A stretch of 64,000 nucleotides of DNA from CAZCSK01 sp964501265 (GTDB lineage Bacteria > Actinomycetota > CADDZG01 > JAHWKV01), in NCBI GenBank assembly GCA_964501265.1, contig CAZCSK010000002.1, positions 62,001-126,000 on the forward strand, in the 5' to 3' direction. The notes under the pieces are model-generated. The model was not told the origin of the DNA, made no database searches, and was given only the letters and a program-made list of their open reading frames with translations. A program made the position numbers and the translations under genes. Of the stretch, positions 45,482 to 54,631 are shown one piece after another. Each line of letters starts with the position of its first letter. Position 1 is the stretch's first letter.

Positions 45482-46018
45482 TCAAGCGTGAGTCTTGAAC
45501 CAGGCGACCGATCGATCTTCCATGTCCTTGGCATTGTCGGGGCGTGCAACGACATGCCCCTCTCCCCCATACACGACCAGTTCCGACTCCACTCCGTGTG
45601 CACGCAAAGCGGTCAGCCAGACGACCGCCTCGGCATAGGCGATCCCATGCTCACCCGCTATCAGCAGCACGGGTGTCCGGATGCGGTCCACCTTCGAAAT
45701 CGGCGAAGCCGCGCGGTAGCGATCAGGCACCTCCCAAGGTGTTCCTCCGTACATTTTCCGCATGGCCGCAAGCCCTCCGCCACCCCACGCAAGGCCGAAC
45801 ATGTGAGCGGGGTCCGCGTAGGCTTCATAGGCGACTGCGGCTCGAAAGCGGTCATCGCTTGCAATGATCATGTTGACCAAGAACACCCCGTGACTGTGGC
45901 CGAATAAGTAAAGCCTTTCCGGATCAGCAACGCCCTGGGTCACCAACTCATCGAACCCGAGGGCAGGGTAACGACGAAAAAGCGATTGACGCTTTTTGTC
46001 GAACGCAGGCCGCTTCAT
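45482..46018 (-). CDS. SBP/S9 chimera: SBP N-terminus joined to S9 catalytic end
   Basis: A 178-residue protein. Residues 1-22 (MKRPAFDKKRQSLFRRYPALGF) match the start of the SBP at 50067 (FDKKRQTIFRRYPALGF), DNA included. From residue 23 (DELVTQGVADPERLYLFGHSHG) it is the end of an S9 hydrolase domain. The propeller and the SBP body are missing. Ser in GHSHG and His in GGEGH remain, but the usual Asp position reads GEHG. ATG 46018 overlaps the stop of the upstream S9 gene (ATGA), so it would be translated by coupling. An in-frame deletion joining an SBP to an S9 gene explains it. Whether the product folds is unknown. Confidence 0.75.
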   Translation of the reverse strand: MKRPAFDKKRQSLFRRYPALGFDELVTQGVADPERLYLFGHSHGVFLVNMIIASDDRFRAAVAYEAYADPAHMFGLAWGGGGLAAMRKMYGGTPWEVPDRYRAASPISKVDRIRTPVLLIAGEHGIAYAEAVVWLTALRAHGVESELVVYGGEGHVVARPDNAKDMEDRSVAWFKTHA

Positions 46019-48315
46019 GCTAATTCTCGGAGTTGGGGGTCTTGGAGATGCTCGTCGAACCAAGCGATGATCTGCTCGGCTACCCGCCGTCGGTTTGCTT
46101 CACTGAACCTACTTGGAGAGTGGCCTTCTCCATGGAATCTCAGGAAGGTTGTCGTCTTGCCCAGGCGGCGCAGACCCACGAACATTTCGCCACTTTGCTC
46201 TATGCCAACAGCGTCGTCCTCAGTTCCGTGAATCAGTAGAAGCGGGGTTTGCACGGCGTCAAGATGAAATACAGGTGACTCCTCCAAATATCGCAGTGGC
46301 GTCGACCACGGCAATCCATCGCCGGCGCTTTCAGCGTTGTGGGAGCCACTCATAAAGGGCGAGCCGTCAGGCATAAGTCGCAGTTGTCCGAAATAGCTGG
46401 TCATGTTGGCGATACCTGCCACGCTGACCGCTGCCTTGAAACGGCCGGTTTCTGTTATTAGGCGGTTAACCGCATGGCCCCCAGCACTTTGACCCATCAG
46501 CCCAAGACGATCCCCGTCTGCGATCCCCAGGTCAACGATTTCGTTGATGCCGGCAAGGATGGCGCCGGCAAGGCCTTGGCCTCTCGGTGTGGTCCCAGCA
46601 TTCGAGGAGGGCAGATCGGGCAGAAATACGCCGTAGCCGCGACTCGCTAGAAGCTGCGCGTGAAGAATTCCCAGATCCAAGTCCCAGCTGTAAACCAACC
46701 GCGATAGGAACGACCCTGGATAAATCATCGTTATCACGGGAATGCGACGGTTAGATTCGTAGTGCGGCGGCAACAGGATAGTTCCCTGAATCTCGCGCCC
46801 TGCATATGTCCGCCATGACACCAGGCGGGTGGTTCCCATTTCAATCTCATCCATGTGAGGATTCAAACGAGTTACTTGTGCCGTCTTCTCGAATGAGGGA
46901 TCCGTTATCCAAAAATCAGGTGGGCGATTCCCGTTCTCTGCAGCATAGATAATGACCTTGCCATCGATTGAAGCATCACCCCAGACACTAGCCATAGGCA
47001 AGGACTCCGACGCGGTTATTTTGCTCTCCTCCTGTCTTAGCATGCGGGCGGATCCGCCGTCCAATGGAATTTGCCAAAACTCTGAACGATGCGTCCGAGC
47101 GTCATGAATCAAACCGATGCAATCGGTTCCGACAGTACTAAGAAACCAACTTGTGCCCGCTCGCTTCAAAATGGCGGGCCGGGTCTCAAGCACTTCTTGA
47201 GCTAAAAGAAATGGCTTGCCTTGCCTTGCCGAGCCGGTTGGTATCAACCAAAGCCCGGACGTGGCGGCAACTCCGCTCACCGGGTTGCTGGCATGAGCCC
47301 AAGTCAAAAGCGAACCGCTGTGCGGATGCCACAGCAGCATCAGGGGATCGACGCTGAGGTCTAGTTTGAGTTTTCTTGATTTCTGTGTGGCTAGCTCTAC
47401 GACGAAGATCGCGTTTTGCTGAACAAAGGCAAGTTCAGTTGAGTCTGGCGACCATGCGGGCTCATGCGAATGGATGTACCCCCCAGCTTTGAGGCCCTCA
47501 CCCACCAACTGAGGTGTTCCCCCGCTTGATCTCATCAAGTAGACGTCGCTCTCAAAGTCGGCCACCTTTGCACCCTCTTGCCGGAGAACCGAGACAAGGG
47601 CGAGCCACTGTCCATCCGGGGAGGGGTAAATTCCCAAAATTGGAAAGCCCGTGAGCAACCGTCCTGTTTGTTCCTTGGCTAGGTCGACCACTCCGATGTC
47701 CCTGAAGTATTCTGGCGAGCTTTGCATCAATGCCCCCATAACCGGGCCTTCGACTATGTCATCGGAAGTGAGAACGTCGACTGTTGCTTCCAAGGAGGTC
47801 TGCCCGTTCATTCCCTTGTTTTCGGAATGAGCAGGATTCGAATTTGCCGATCCTTCGGGCCACAGGGGCACAAAGATGTGGGAGCTGTCGGGCGACCAGC
47901 GGGGCTTGTCGATGTCCAGTACGTAGCTGAAAATGGCAAGGTCCGAAGCCATGTGGCTTTTCCGGGACTCGTTATCCCACAACCAAAGATTAACTGTCCC
48001 GGTGTGGTCGGCGTAAAACGCTAGGGTCGAGCCGTCAGGACTCCAGCTTGGAGCCCAGGTCCGTCCTCCCGCATCAAGGACTTTCCACGATTCGTTTCCG
48101 GTCAAGTCGAACACCCAAAGCTCCGAACCGGCGGCCCATACCTTTGGATGAATTTGGAATCCCGGAGAGCTTGCCGCATTTACCTCCAGCCGGAGCGAAC
48201 ACGCTAGATACCGCCCATCGGGAGAAAGGGTGATTCGGTGTAACGCGCAAGGTGTCCGCACCGACATCAAGTCGTCGAGCTTCAATTGTCCTCGTGACTC
48301 GGTCTTGGCTGTCAT
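46015..48315 (-). CDS. S9-family serine peptidase (long type)
   Basis: A 766-residue enzyme with propeller blades SPDGRYLACSL, WSPDGSTLAFY, SPDGQWLALV and WSPDSTELAFV, and a hydrolase domain with Ser610 (GQSAGG), Asp700 (GTEDDAV) and His732 (GEGHSP). It has no signal peptide. AGGAAA precedes ATG 48315. It follows the SBP at 48334 by 18 bases, again giving the SBP-S9 order, and its end overlaps the chimera. Cytoplasmic oligopeptide cleavage is the expected role. Confidence 0.91.
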   Translation of the reverse strand: MTAKTESRGQLKLDDLMSVRTPCALHRITLSPDGRYLACSLRLEVNAASSPGFQIHPKVWAAGSELWVFDLTGNESWKVLDAGGRTWAPSWSPDGSTLAFYADHTGTVNLWLWDNESRKSHMASDLAIFSYVLDIDKPRWSPDSSHIFVPLWPEGSANSNPAHSENKGMNGQTSLEATVDVLTSDDIVEGPVMGALMQSSPEYFRDIGVVDLAKEQTGRLLTGFPILGIYPSPDGQWLALVSVLRQEGAKVADFESDVYLMRSSGGTPQLVGEGLKAGGYIHSHEPAWSPDSTELAFVQQNAIFVVELATQKSRKLKLDLSVDPLMLLWHPHSGSLLTWAHASNPVSGVAATSGLWLIPTGSARQGKPFLLAQEVLETRPAILKRAGTSWFLSTVGTDCIGLIHDARTHRSEFWQIPLDGGSARMLRQEESKITASESLPMASVWGDASIDGKVIIYAAENGNRPPDFWITDPSFEKTAQVTRLNPHMDEIEMGTTRLVSWRTYAGREIQGTILLPPHYESNRRIPVITMIYPGSFLSRLVYSWDLDLGILHAQLLASRGYGVFLPDLPSSNAGTTPRGQGLAGAILAGINEIVDLGIADGDRLGLMGQSAGGHAVNRLITETGRFKAAVSVAGIANMTSYFGQLRLMPDGSPFMSGSHNAESAGDGLPWSTPLRYLEESPVFHLDAVQTPLLLIHGTEDDAVGIEQSGEMFVGLRRLGKTTTFLRFHGEGHSPSRFSEANRRRVAEQIIAWFDEHLQDPQLRELA

Positions 48316-48333
48316 GAATTTCCTGCGAGCAAA

Positions 48334-50067
48334 CTAGATCCTCGCTTCGTACAGGTTATAGCCAAAGTTGTTGCAAGCGTCGCTCGGTAGCTTGCTCGCG
48401 GCCATGTCTTCATGAGGCCAACTCCTCGCCAGGTAACGCTTACCGTTTTCAGGCATTCGCCAGCAGCCCGGAGCGCCACTGTCGAGCGCGGTGGCTTTGC
48501 TGTCCCAATACATTGAGACAGCGTCTTTTATGCAACTGTAGTCGTTCGGCACCGAGTAGCACGAGGGCACCTTCGGGTTGCTGCTCGCGATTGGAGGAAC
48601 CGCCAGGAAGCCGCGGTAAATATTGTCGGGCGTCAGTCTCGGACCCGCAATCTGGACGGCGGTGACAAATTGGCGAAGGTCTCCGTAGATTGGAACCCAC
48701 CGCAGGCATAGGGATATCGCTTCCCCTCGGTCAACTCGTGGATTCGCCTCCTTCAACGCTTGGTAGCAGAGTTCCTCGCTTAAGGCCGGGTACTGAGGAA
48801 CGTTAGAAACGACCCACGCGTGATCCCATGCGGCCTGATCGTAGACCTGACTCTGGTTCCACATCTCGATTAACCCGTTGCCCGCCAGGATCCACTCCGG
48901 TAAGTAACCGGAAGATGCAGCCGTCCTCGATGCGCCTTGCCAGTCGGGGTAGGGCCAGAGGATTGTCGTAACGCGATCGTTGCGGAACTGCGCTATCCAT
49001 ACCGCATCATTTGCAGCGCCAGCCCCGACGGAACCCCCATATGCTGGAGCTTCAGAGACAAGGTTTCCCCCGCAACGTTTGAGGTAGGTGCGAATGAGGT
49101 CGGCAAACGCCTTGCTGGCGGGCCTTTGGTAGAGGAGACCGAACCGGCGTGGAGTGTTAGTGCCATTCTCGCCAACATTGCCACTCACGCTGACGGGGAA
49201 TGGCACCACCTTAGTGCACAGGAAGGACGTGTACAGATCTGCCTGCTGCTCCAGGGAGGGCACGTAGCTCCAAATCAGCTTGGGATACTTCTGGAACTGC
49301 GAGGCCGGCCGGCCGTAGTCGCCACCAAAGACCAGCACTCCCTGTTTGGCAAAGGTCTCCGCATAAGCATCGGAATTGTCGATAGCTTCGGAGATGACCG
49401 CGAATGGCTTGGCCCGATTCATCCCATCTATCGCGTCGGCCTGACGTTGGGCCGGGCTACTACCGGCTGAACTAAAGTGAACAAAGAAATGAAGCGAACG
49501 GTTGTAAGTTTGGTACCGGTCGTTGAAGTAACGTTGAAGATCGCGCAACCTGCCCGCTACGAAGTGCTCATCTGAACTAGGGGGCAAGCCAAGATCCACG
49601 AAGCCCGAGGGCGGCTGGGTTGGATTCCCCGCAGTGAAGTAGACGAGGATCCGAACCTCATCTTTCGTAACTCCCCGATAGGTAGCGCCCCCGTTCTCGC
49701 CTTCGAAGAAGGCAACGCATGGCGGGGAAAGCGGGTCTTCGGTCTGGCGCGGCGGGCTCCCCACGCAACGTTTTAGTTTGGCCTTGCGCTGAGCTGGCGT
49801 AGACGTCCTAGAGTCGGGAGGGGCGTTGAACTCCCGCCCTGGATCGAAGGTGTTGGAGAAGCCCGAACCAAGGCTGGAAAGGTCACCTACTCCGGTGCCT
49901 GTCCCTGGGACCGGTGCGAACTCTGCGAGCGTGTTTGGATTGGACTGAGGGATGGTTAGGGCCGAAGGAAGCAGAAGAGCCAAAGCGGCAGCTGCAACAA
50001 TGAACCCGAGTGCGGGGTAACGACGAAAAATAGTTTGGCGCTTTTTGTCGAAGCCGGACTGATGCAT
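48334..50067 (-). CDS. membrane-anchored substrate-binding protein, subfamily B
   Basis: A 577-residue protein. FDKKRQTIFRRYPALGF leads into the anchor IVAAAALALLLPSALTI, then NPNTLAEFAPVPG. CVGSPPRQTEDPLSPPC and GATYRGVTKDEVRI follow; the cleft motif is RVTTILWPYP with YLPEWILAG. The end has SCYSVPNDYSCIKD and GCWRM. It diverges from the other B copies in its linker and tail (NNFGYNLYEARI). It starts 5 bases after the GntR stop and heads a peptide-breakdown run. Its first codons are the source type for the chimera at 46018. Confidence 0.8.
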   Translation of the reverse strand: MHQSGFDKKRQTIFRRYPALGFIVAAAALALLLPSALTIPQSNPNTLAEFAPVPGTGTGVGDLSSLGSGFSNTFDPGREFNAPPDSRTSTPAQRKAKLKRCVGSPPRQTEDPLSPPCVAFFEGENGGATYRGVTKDEVRILVYFTAGNPTQPPSGFVDLGLPPSSDEHFVAGRLRDLQRYFNDRYQTYNRSLHFFVHFSSAGSSPAQRQADAIDGMNRAKPFAVISEAIDNSDAYAETFAKQGVLVFGGDYGRPASQFQKYPKLIWSYVPSLEQQADLYTSFLCTKVVPFPVSVSGNVGENGTNTPRRFGLLYQRPASKAFADLIRTYLKRCGGNLVSEAPAYGGSVGAGAANDAVWIAQFRNDRVTTILWPYPDWQGASRTAASSGYLPEWILAGNGLIEMWNQSQVYDQAAWDHAWVVSNVPQYPALSEELCYQALKEANPRVDRGEAISLCLRWVPIYGDLRQFVTAVQIAGPRLTPDNIYRGFLAVPPIASSNPKVPSCYSVPNDYSCIKDAVSMYWDSKATALDSGAPGCWRMPENGKRYLARSWPHEDMAASKLPSDACNNFGYNLYEARI

Positions 50068-50072
50068 GCTAT

Positions 50073-50885
50073 CTATTTCCCCGTTCGCTTACGACTGCCA
50101 CCACGCTTCTTTGTTACAGATGCCCGCGGGGACAAGCTCGAATCCCGTCGGGAGGATGCTCGAGGCCGGGCCTTTCGAAGCATCGACTCGATCAGAACCG
50201 TCGATGCCCTTACGTGCCGAATGGCTGCTTGGGCTGCTGCTTCCCCGTCACCCTCTTCGATGGCTTTGAGGATTTCCATGTGTTCTTGATGTGAAGATCG
50301 TTTTCTGCCGTCTGGCCAAGCGATTACGTCGAACGCAGGCGCCACCCATTTCCTCGCGATCAAAGCGAGGTCCGCCATGAGTGGCATTTTGGACGCTGTT
50401 GCGAGAAATCTATGAAAGTCAGTGTCTAGGGCGAGCATCTCCTGGCGGTCCTCGGTCGAATCCCATGCCGCCATCAGTTTCTTGCAATCCCTCAGCAGAC
50501 GAGGCGATATCCCCTTTGTCGCTACGAGTCGGGCGATTCCAGACTCGACAACTTCCCTTAGATAGGACATCTGAAGGATCGCGTGGCGGTGTTGCAGTAC
50601 CCATTCCTTACGGGCCTTGAGGGCCGAGCCGTTTAGTTCTACGAAAAAAGAGCGTCCCCCATCTCGCCGGGAGACTCTGCCTTCAGATTCGAGAACCCTC
50701 AGGGCCGAAAGAACAGCGGGACGATTGATTCCCAGCTCCTCGCTCAAGATCGCCGCTGCGGGCAGCCTCGTGCCGGGCTTGAACCTCTTCAGGTCGATAA
50801 GGGTCGCGATCTGGCGTCGAGCGTGATCAGCCGCATTTGGTCTCCCAAAGTTAAACAGGTCAGATTCAAAGTCGGGAGAGTCCAC
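50073..50885 (-). CDS. GntR-family regulator, FCD type
   Basis: A 270-residue regulator with an N-terminal winged helix (ARRQIATLIDLKRFKPGTRLPAAAILSEELGINRPAVLSALRVLESEGRVSRRDG) and a helical FCD domain (VVESGIARLVATKG, LDTDFHRFLATASK). The C-terminus is a Lys/Arg/Ser-rich tail. It is clearly different from the regulator at 10194. GTG 50885 is the start. It is the first gene of the minus run SBP-S9-chimera-PepA-PepN and divergent from the ABC exporter pair, so it probably controls both directions; the candidate operator at 50891-50906 lies 5 bases upstream. Confidence 0.88.
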   Translation of the reverse strand: MDSPDFESDLFNFGRPNAADHARRQIATLIDLKRFKPGTRLPAAAILSEELGINRPAVLSALRVLESEGRVSRRDGGRSFFVELNGSALKARKEWVLQHRHAILQMSYLREVVESGIARLVATKGISPRLLRDCKKLMAAWDSTEDRQEMLALDTDFHRFLATASKMPLMADLALIARKWVAPAFDVIAWPDGRKRSSHQEHMEILKAIEEGDGEAAAQAAIRHVRASTVLIESMLRKARPRASSRRDSSLSPRASVTKKRGGSRKRTGK

Positions 50886-50890
50886 CTCTG

Positions 50891-50906
50891 GAAGTGTAAG
50901 TTAAGA
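50891..50906. promoter_or_regulatory. candidate GntR operator
   Basis: GAAGTGTAAGTTAAGA, matching 10134-10149 at 13 of 16 bases. It lies between the divergent GntR and ABC genes and contains TAAGTTAAG, also present at 10117. Binding is inferred from position and recurrence only. Confidence 0.4.
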
Positions 50907-51004
50907 GCAGTCCTGAATCAACTTTTTTGACTATCCGAGGCTATAGTATCTTTCCTAAGGTCCTGACAGAAGAAGGATCCCGCCCGGCAAACCAAACAAA
51001 CGGA

Positions 51005-52705
51005 ATGATGACAAGAGTCAAACGCTGGCGGATGGTCTTCGAGCCATTGAAGTCCAATCCGGTTTCCTTAACGGTGGCTTTTGCCGCGACCATCATTCAT
51101 GCTTTTTCTTCTCTTTCGGCCCCCCTCGTGGCCAAGAGAGCGGTTGATGATGTCATCGTCAAGAAAAACGGCAGTCATCTTCTTGTTTATCTCTTGCTGC
51201 TTTTTCTGATCGCCATCGTCGGTGCCGTTTGTATCGGCGTCCGAAAGTACGAAGCGAATCGTTTGGCGGCATCTCTCAGCGAACATTACCGGGACCGTCT
51301 CTTCGGTCATCTTCAAATGCTTCCACCCGGCTACCACGAAACGATGGGAACAGGGCAGGTGCTATCTCGCATCTCGTCAGACGTCTCAAAACTCGAAGCC
51401 GTCATAAGTAACCTCCACTTCAACTTTCTGACGGTTGTGGTTGCGATTGGGGCGGCCGTGATGCTTTTTCTCATTCAACCTTTAATGGCATTAGTGGTCG
51501 TGGTGCTTTTGTTATTGGCAATCGCCGTCGCCGCCCGTTTCTCAAGAACCATGGTGAGGATCTCGCGCACGATGCAGGATCGCGTTGGAGTTCTTTCCGA
51601 ATTTGTTGAAGAGCAAATCAACGGAATTCGAGTGGTAAAGGGTCATGGGTTGGAGGAGATTCAGTTGGCGCGAGGTGACGATCTCGCTGCAGCCGTTTAC
51701 GAAACAGGAATCGCAATGACCTCTCTGCGCTCAAGGTTCGCAGCGGGTTTCTCGGCCATCCCCAGCACGGCATCGGTAATTGTCCTGGGAATTGGAGGGT
51801 GGTTTGGGTTGAATGGCAGACTGACACCCGGCGGTCTTGTCGCCTTCTTGTATTATCTTGCTCTTCTCATTGCGACCTTACCCGTGGTGAATGAGGTAGT
51901 TACCGTATGGCCTCCCGCGTGGGCTTCCCTCGATCGAATAACGGAGGTTCTTGAAGCCCAGTCTCAAATTGCCGAGCCCCCCTCGCCCGTTGCGCTGCCG
52001 AAGGGCGGTGGGGCCATTCGCTTTAGCAATGTGACTTTTGGATATACGCCGAAGGAACCGATACTTGGGAGCTTTTCGCTAGACATCCCAGCGGGCTCGT
52101 GTCTTGGGATCACCGGATTGAGTGGCTCGGGCAAGTCCACGCTGGCTCAACTTCTTCTTCGATTTCGCGACGTTTGGTCGGGTGACATCACTATTGATGG
52201 AGTAGGTATCACCACTGTGCCTCTTCGGGACTTGCGGGCGGCGATTTCACTCGTTCCAGCAGAGCCCTTCGTCTTCTCCGGCACGATTCGGGAAAACATC
52301 TGCCTGGGGCGTCCCTCGGCAACTGACGAGGAGATCAAAATAGCTGCCGCACTTGCGTGTGCCGGCATCTTCATCGACGAACTGGAAGACCAATATGAGA
52401 CGGTTGTCGGCGAGCGAGGAATGAATCTTTCGGGAGGCCAGCGTCAGCGCCTTGCTATTGCCCGAGCATTGGTACGCAAACCCAACATCCTCATTCTCGA
52501 TGACGCGACCAGCTCAGTCGAACCCTCCCTGGAGCTAAGGATCCTTAAAGCGATTCGCGAGGTATCCAATGGTCAAACCATCTTGGTTATCGCCAATCGA
52601 AAGGAGACGCTGCAATTTGTGGATCGGGTGGTGCTCATCGATGAAGGGGCCATTGTGAACTCCGAAACTGCGGAAGATGCCAGCACCGGCGCGGGCGCCG
52701 CGTGA
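51005..52705 (+). CDS. ABC exporter half-transporter 1
   Basis: A membrane-plus-ATPase half-transporter of 566 residues from ATG 51005 (tandem ATG at 51008). The frame extends back to TTG 50927, but that added segment does not look like protein. Six membrane helices (PLVAKRAVDDVIV, FVEEQINGIRVVKGHG) are followed by an ATPase with Walker A ITGLSGSGKST, signature MNLSGGQRQR and Walker B ILILDDATSSVEP; the usual Glu after the Walker B Asp is Asp. It overlaps the next half-transporter by 4 bases, and the two probably form a heterodimer. Confidence 0.9.
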   Translation: MMTRVKRWRMVFEPLKSNPVSLTVAFAATIIHAFSSLSAPLVAKRAVDDVIVKKNGSHLLVYLLLLFLIAIVGAVCIGVRKYEANRLAASLSEHYRDRLFGHLQMLPPGYHETMGTGQVLSRISSDVSKLEAVISNLHFNFLTVVVAIGAAVMLFLIQPLMALVVVVLLLLAIAVAARFSRTMVRISRTMQDRVGVLSEFVEEQINGIRVVKGHGLEEIQLARGDDLAAAVYETGIAMTSLRSRFAAGFSAIPSTASVIVLGIGGWFGLNGRLTPGGLVAFLYYLALLIATLPVVNEVVTVWPPAWASLDRITEVLEAQSQIAEPPSPVALPKGGGAIRFSNVTFGYTPKEPILGSFSLDIPAGSCLGITGLSGSGKSTLAQLLLRFRDVWSGDITIDGVGITTVPLRDLRAAISLVPAEPFVFSGTIRENICLGRPSATDEEIKIAAALACAGIFIDELEDQYETVVGERGMNLSGGQRQRLAIARALVRKPNILILDDATSSVEPSLELRILKAIREVSNGQTILVIANRKETLQFVDRVVLIDEGAIVNSETAEDASTGAGAA

Positions 52706-54444
52706 AACGTCCTTCTGCCAGGCTCATCTTCAAGTCACTTGTCGCTACCAGTCCCAAGCGGGTGGCTCTTATTGCCGTGACTGCAACCCTCGGACAGGGA
52801 TTGTCTGCCCTTACGCCACTACTAGTGGGCCTAACCGTGGATCACGGAGTCATCGAGCGAAAGCCGGAATGGGTGATTGGGCCACTGATCGCTTATGCGC
52901 TCGTTTCGTTCGTCTCATCACTGTCCGGCTTCTACGAGATACGGCTAACCGGAAAACTCGCCCAGGAATACATGAGAACACTGAGGCGCGATCTATTGAC
53001 GCAGCTGTTCTACATGGACCTTGATTTCTTCACTCGTGAAAGCTCGGGCAAGGTTGTTTCGCGACTAACGGTGGACGTGGAAAACGTGCAGCAGCTGGCG
53101 GAACGCGGTTTTAGTTTGATCGTAAGAGGGATCTTCGGAGTGTCTTTGACCTTCCTAGTGATGTTCTTCGCTTCTATCCAACTCGCGATCGTCGTTGGTC
53201 TGGTTGTGATCCTCGTCCTCCCGGTCACCTGGTGGTTCATGCGCAAAGCGTTCGCTCGCCAACTTGATATGCGAGAAAAGATCGGGGCGCTCATGGGTCG
53301 GGTCGGTGAGTCCATGTCTGGCATTCGCGTTATCCAGGCGTACGGACTGGAGGAATCCCAAAAGCAAGAGTTCGACATGGTCAATCGGGACGTATCCAAA
53401 AGCCGGATGAATGCTGCGTGGGTAAATGCCAGGTACTTTCCGACCCTTGAGTTCTTTAGGTTGAGTTCGATTGCCCTCGTTATTGGCGTTGGAGCCCTGA
53501 TGGCAACCAGAGGGGAAGCTACGCCCGGAACAGTGATTGCCTTCACCTTATACGCGACTCGGCTGTTTGAGCCTGTTTTGCAGCTCAGCGAGATTTCGTT
53601 TCTTCTGCAGACCGCAGCTGCTTCCTTTAGCAAGATTTTTGAATTCATGGCTCAGCGACCGTCCGTCGTGGATTTGCCCGGAGCGCCACCCTTTGTTCCG
53701 GGCACAGGTGGCATTAGCATGGACGGAGTCTCCTTTTCTTACGGTGAGGGTCAACCACTCGCCCTGGAAAACATCAATCTTCAGATCCAACCCGGGGAAC
53801 GCGTGGCCCTCGTCGGGGCCAGCGGCGCCGGTAAGTCCACGTTTGCAAAGCTTCTATCTCGCTTCTATGACCCAACCGAAGGATCTGTATCGATAGATGG
53901 CCAGGATCTCAAAGAGGTCGCGGCCGAATCTTTGCGAAAGCATTTAAGCTTGGTGCCGCAAGAGGGATTCTTGTTCAACGGAACGATAGCCGCCAACATT
54001 GCGGTCACGCGGCCATCCGTTTCGCCCGAGGAAATAGCGGCAGTCTGTGACGCTGTGGGCATCACGAAGAGTCTTTCTGGACTCGAGGCCGGGCTCGATA
54101 CTGTCGTCTCGAGTGGCGGCCAAACCCTGTCTTCAGGTCAAAGACAGCTCGTAAGTCTTGCGAGAGCGTTCTTGGGCCAACCAAACATCATCTTGTTGGA
54201 CGAAGCAACCTCGAATATCGACTCGACCACCGAAGCCCTGGTACAAGACGCTCTCCGCAGGGTGCTGACCGGCCGGACGGCGGTGATCATCGCGCATCGA
54301 GTTAGCACTGCGCTGAGCACGGACCGAGTAATTCTCCTAGAGCACGGCCGCGTCGTCGACGATGGTCCTCCAGGGGATCTGTTGCGCGCGAACGGACCTT
54401 TTGCCAAGTGGGCAACGACCTCGGAAGCGGCGGCAGGATTCTGA
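52702..54444 (+). CDS. ABC exporter half-transporter 2
   Basis: A 580-residue partner of the preceding gene; GTG 52702 lies in its stop (GTGA). The membrane domain is followed by Walker A LVGASGAGKST, a signature reading TLSSGQRQL and Walker B IILLDEATSNID with the catalytic Glu intact. The intact site here and the Asp-for-Glu site in partner 1 fit a heterodimer with one degenerate ATPase site, as in TM287/288-type exporters. Its last 50 codons have a decayed copy at 11085-11243. Cargo is unknown; peptides are plausible from the setting. Confidence 0.91.
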   Translation: MKRPSARLIFKSLVATSPKRVALIAVTATLGQGLSALTPLLVGLTVDHGVIERKPEWVIGPLIAYALVSFVSSLSGFYEIRLTGKLAQEYMRTLRRDLLTQLFYMDLDFFTRESSGKVVSRLTVDVENVQQLAERGFSLIVRGIFGVSLTFLVMFFASIQLAIVVGLVVILVLPVTWWFMRKAFARQLDMREKIGALMGRVGESMSGIRVIQAYGLEESQKQEFDMVNRDVSKSRMNAAWVNARYFPTLEFFRLSSIALVIGVGALMATRGEATPGTVIAFTLYATRLFEPVLQLSEISFLLQTAAASFSKIFEFMAQRPSVVDLPGAPPFVPGTGGISMDGVSFSYGEGQPLALENINLQIQPGERVALVGASGAGKSTFAKLLSRFYDPTEGSVSIDGQDLKEVAAESLRKHLSLVPQEGFLFNGTIAANIAVTRPSVSPEEIAAVCDAVGITKSLSGLEAGLDTVVSSGGQTLSSGQRQLVSLARAFLGQPNIILLDEATSNIDSTTEALVQDALRRVLTGRTAVIIAHRVSTALSTDRVILLEHGRVVDDGPPGDLLRANGPFAKWATTSEAAAGF

Positions 54445-54493
54445 CGCCCCCTCACGCTTTCCCCTACTCAAGAGCCAGTTCGCAATAGACTGT

Positions 54494-54520
54494 TCGACCG
54501 CCTTGGATTGGCGTTTGCGT
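54494..54520 (-). pseudogene. remnant of the 5' end of an SBP gene
   Basis: On the minus strand these bases read R-K-R-Q-S-K-A-V, the conserved start of subfamily A SBPs (compare SRKRQSKAV at 37343). The frame fails on both sides. It lies upstream of the first thioredoxin gene, at the place where the intact SBP at 58263 lies before the second thioredoxin gene. This suggests the first unit once carried an SBP here. Confidence 0.5.
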
Positions 54521-54551
54521 CTTTCGAAAGCATTTGAGCTCTCATCCTAAT

Positions 54552-54580
54552 TTGACGCCTGACCTACCAGCTGATATCTT
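54552..54580 (+). promoter_or_regulatory. promoter of the first thioredoxin/repeat-protein unit
   Basis: TTGACG at 54552-54557 and TATCTT at 54575-54580, 17 bases apart. The same boxes with similar spacer text stand before the second unit, which supports them by conservation. Confidence 0.6.
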
Positions 54581-54631
54581 TTCCGAACATTATCTTGATG
54601 TTCCGAAATCCACAAACCGAAAGGATCTACC

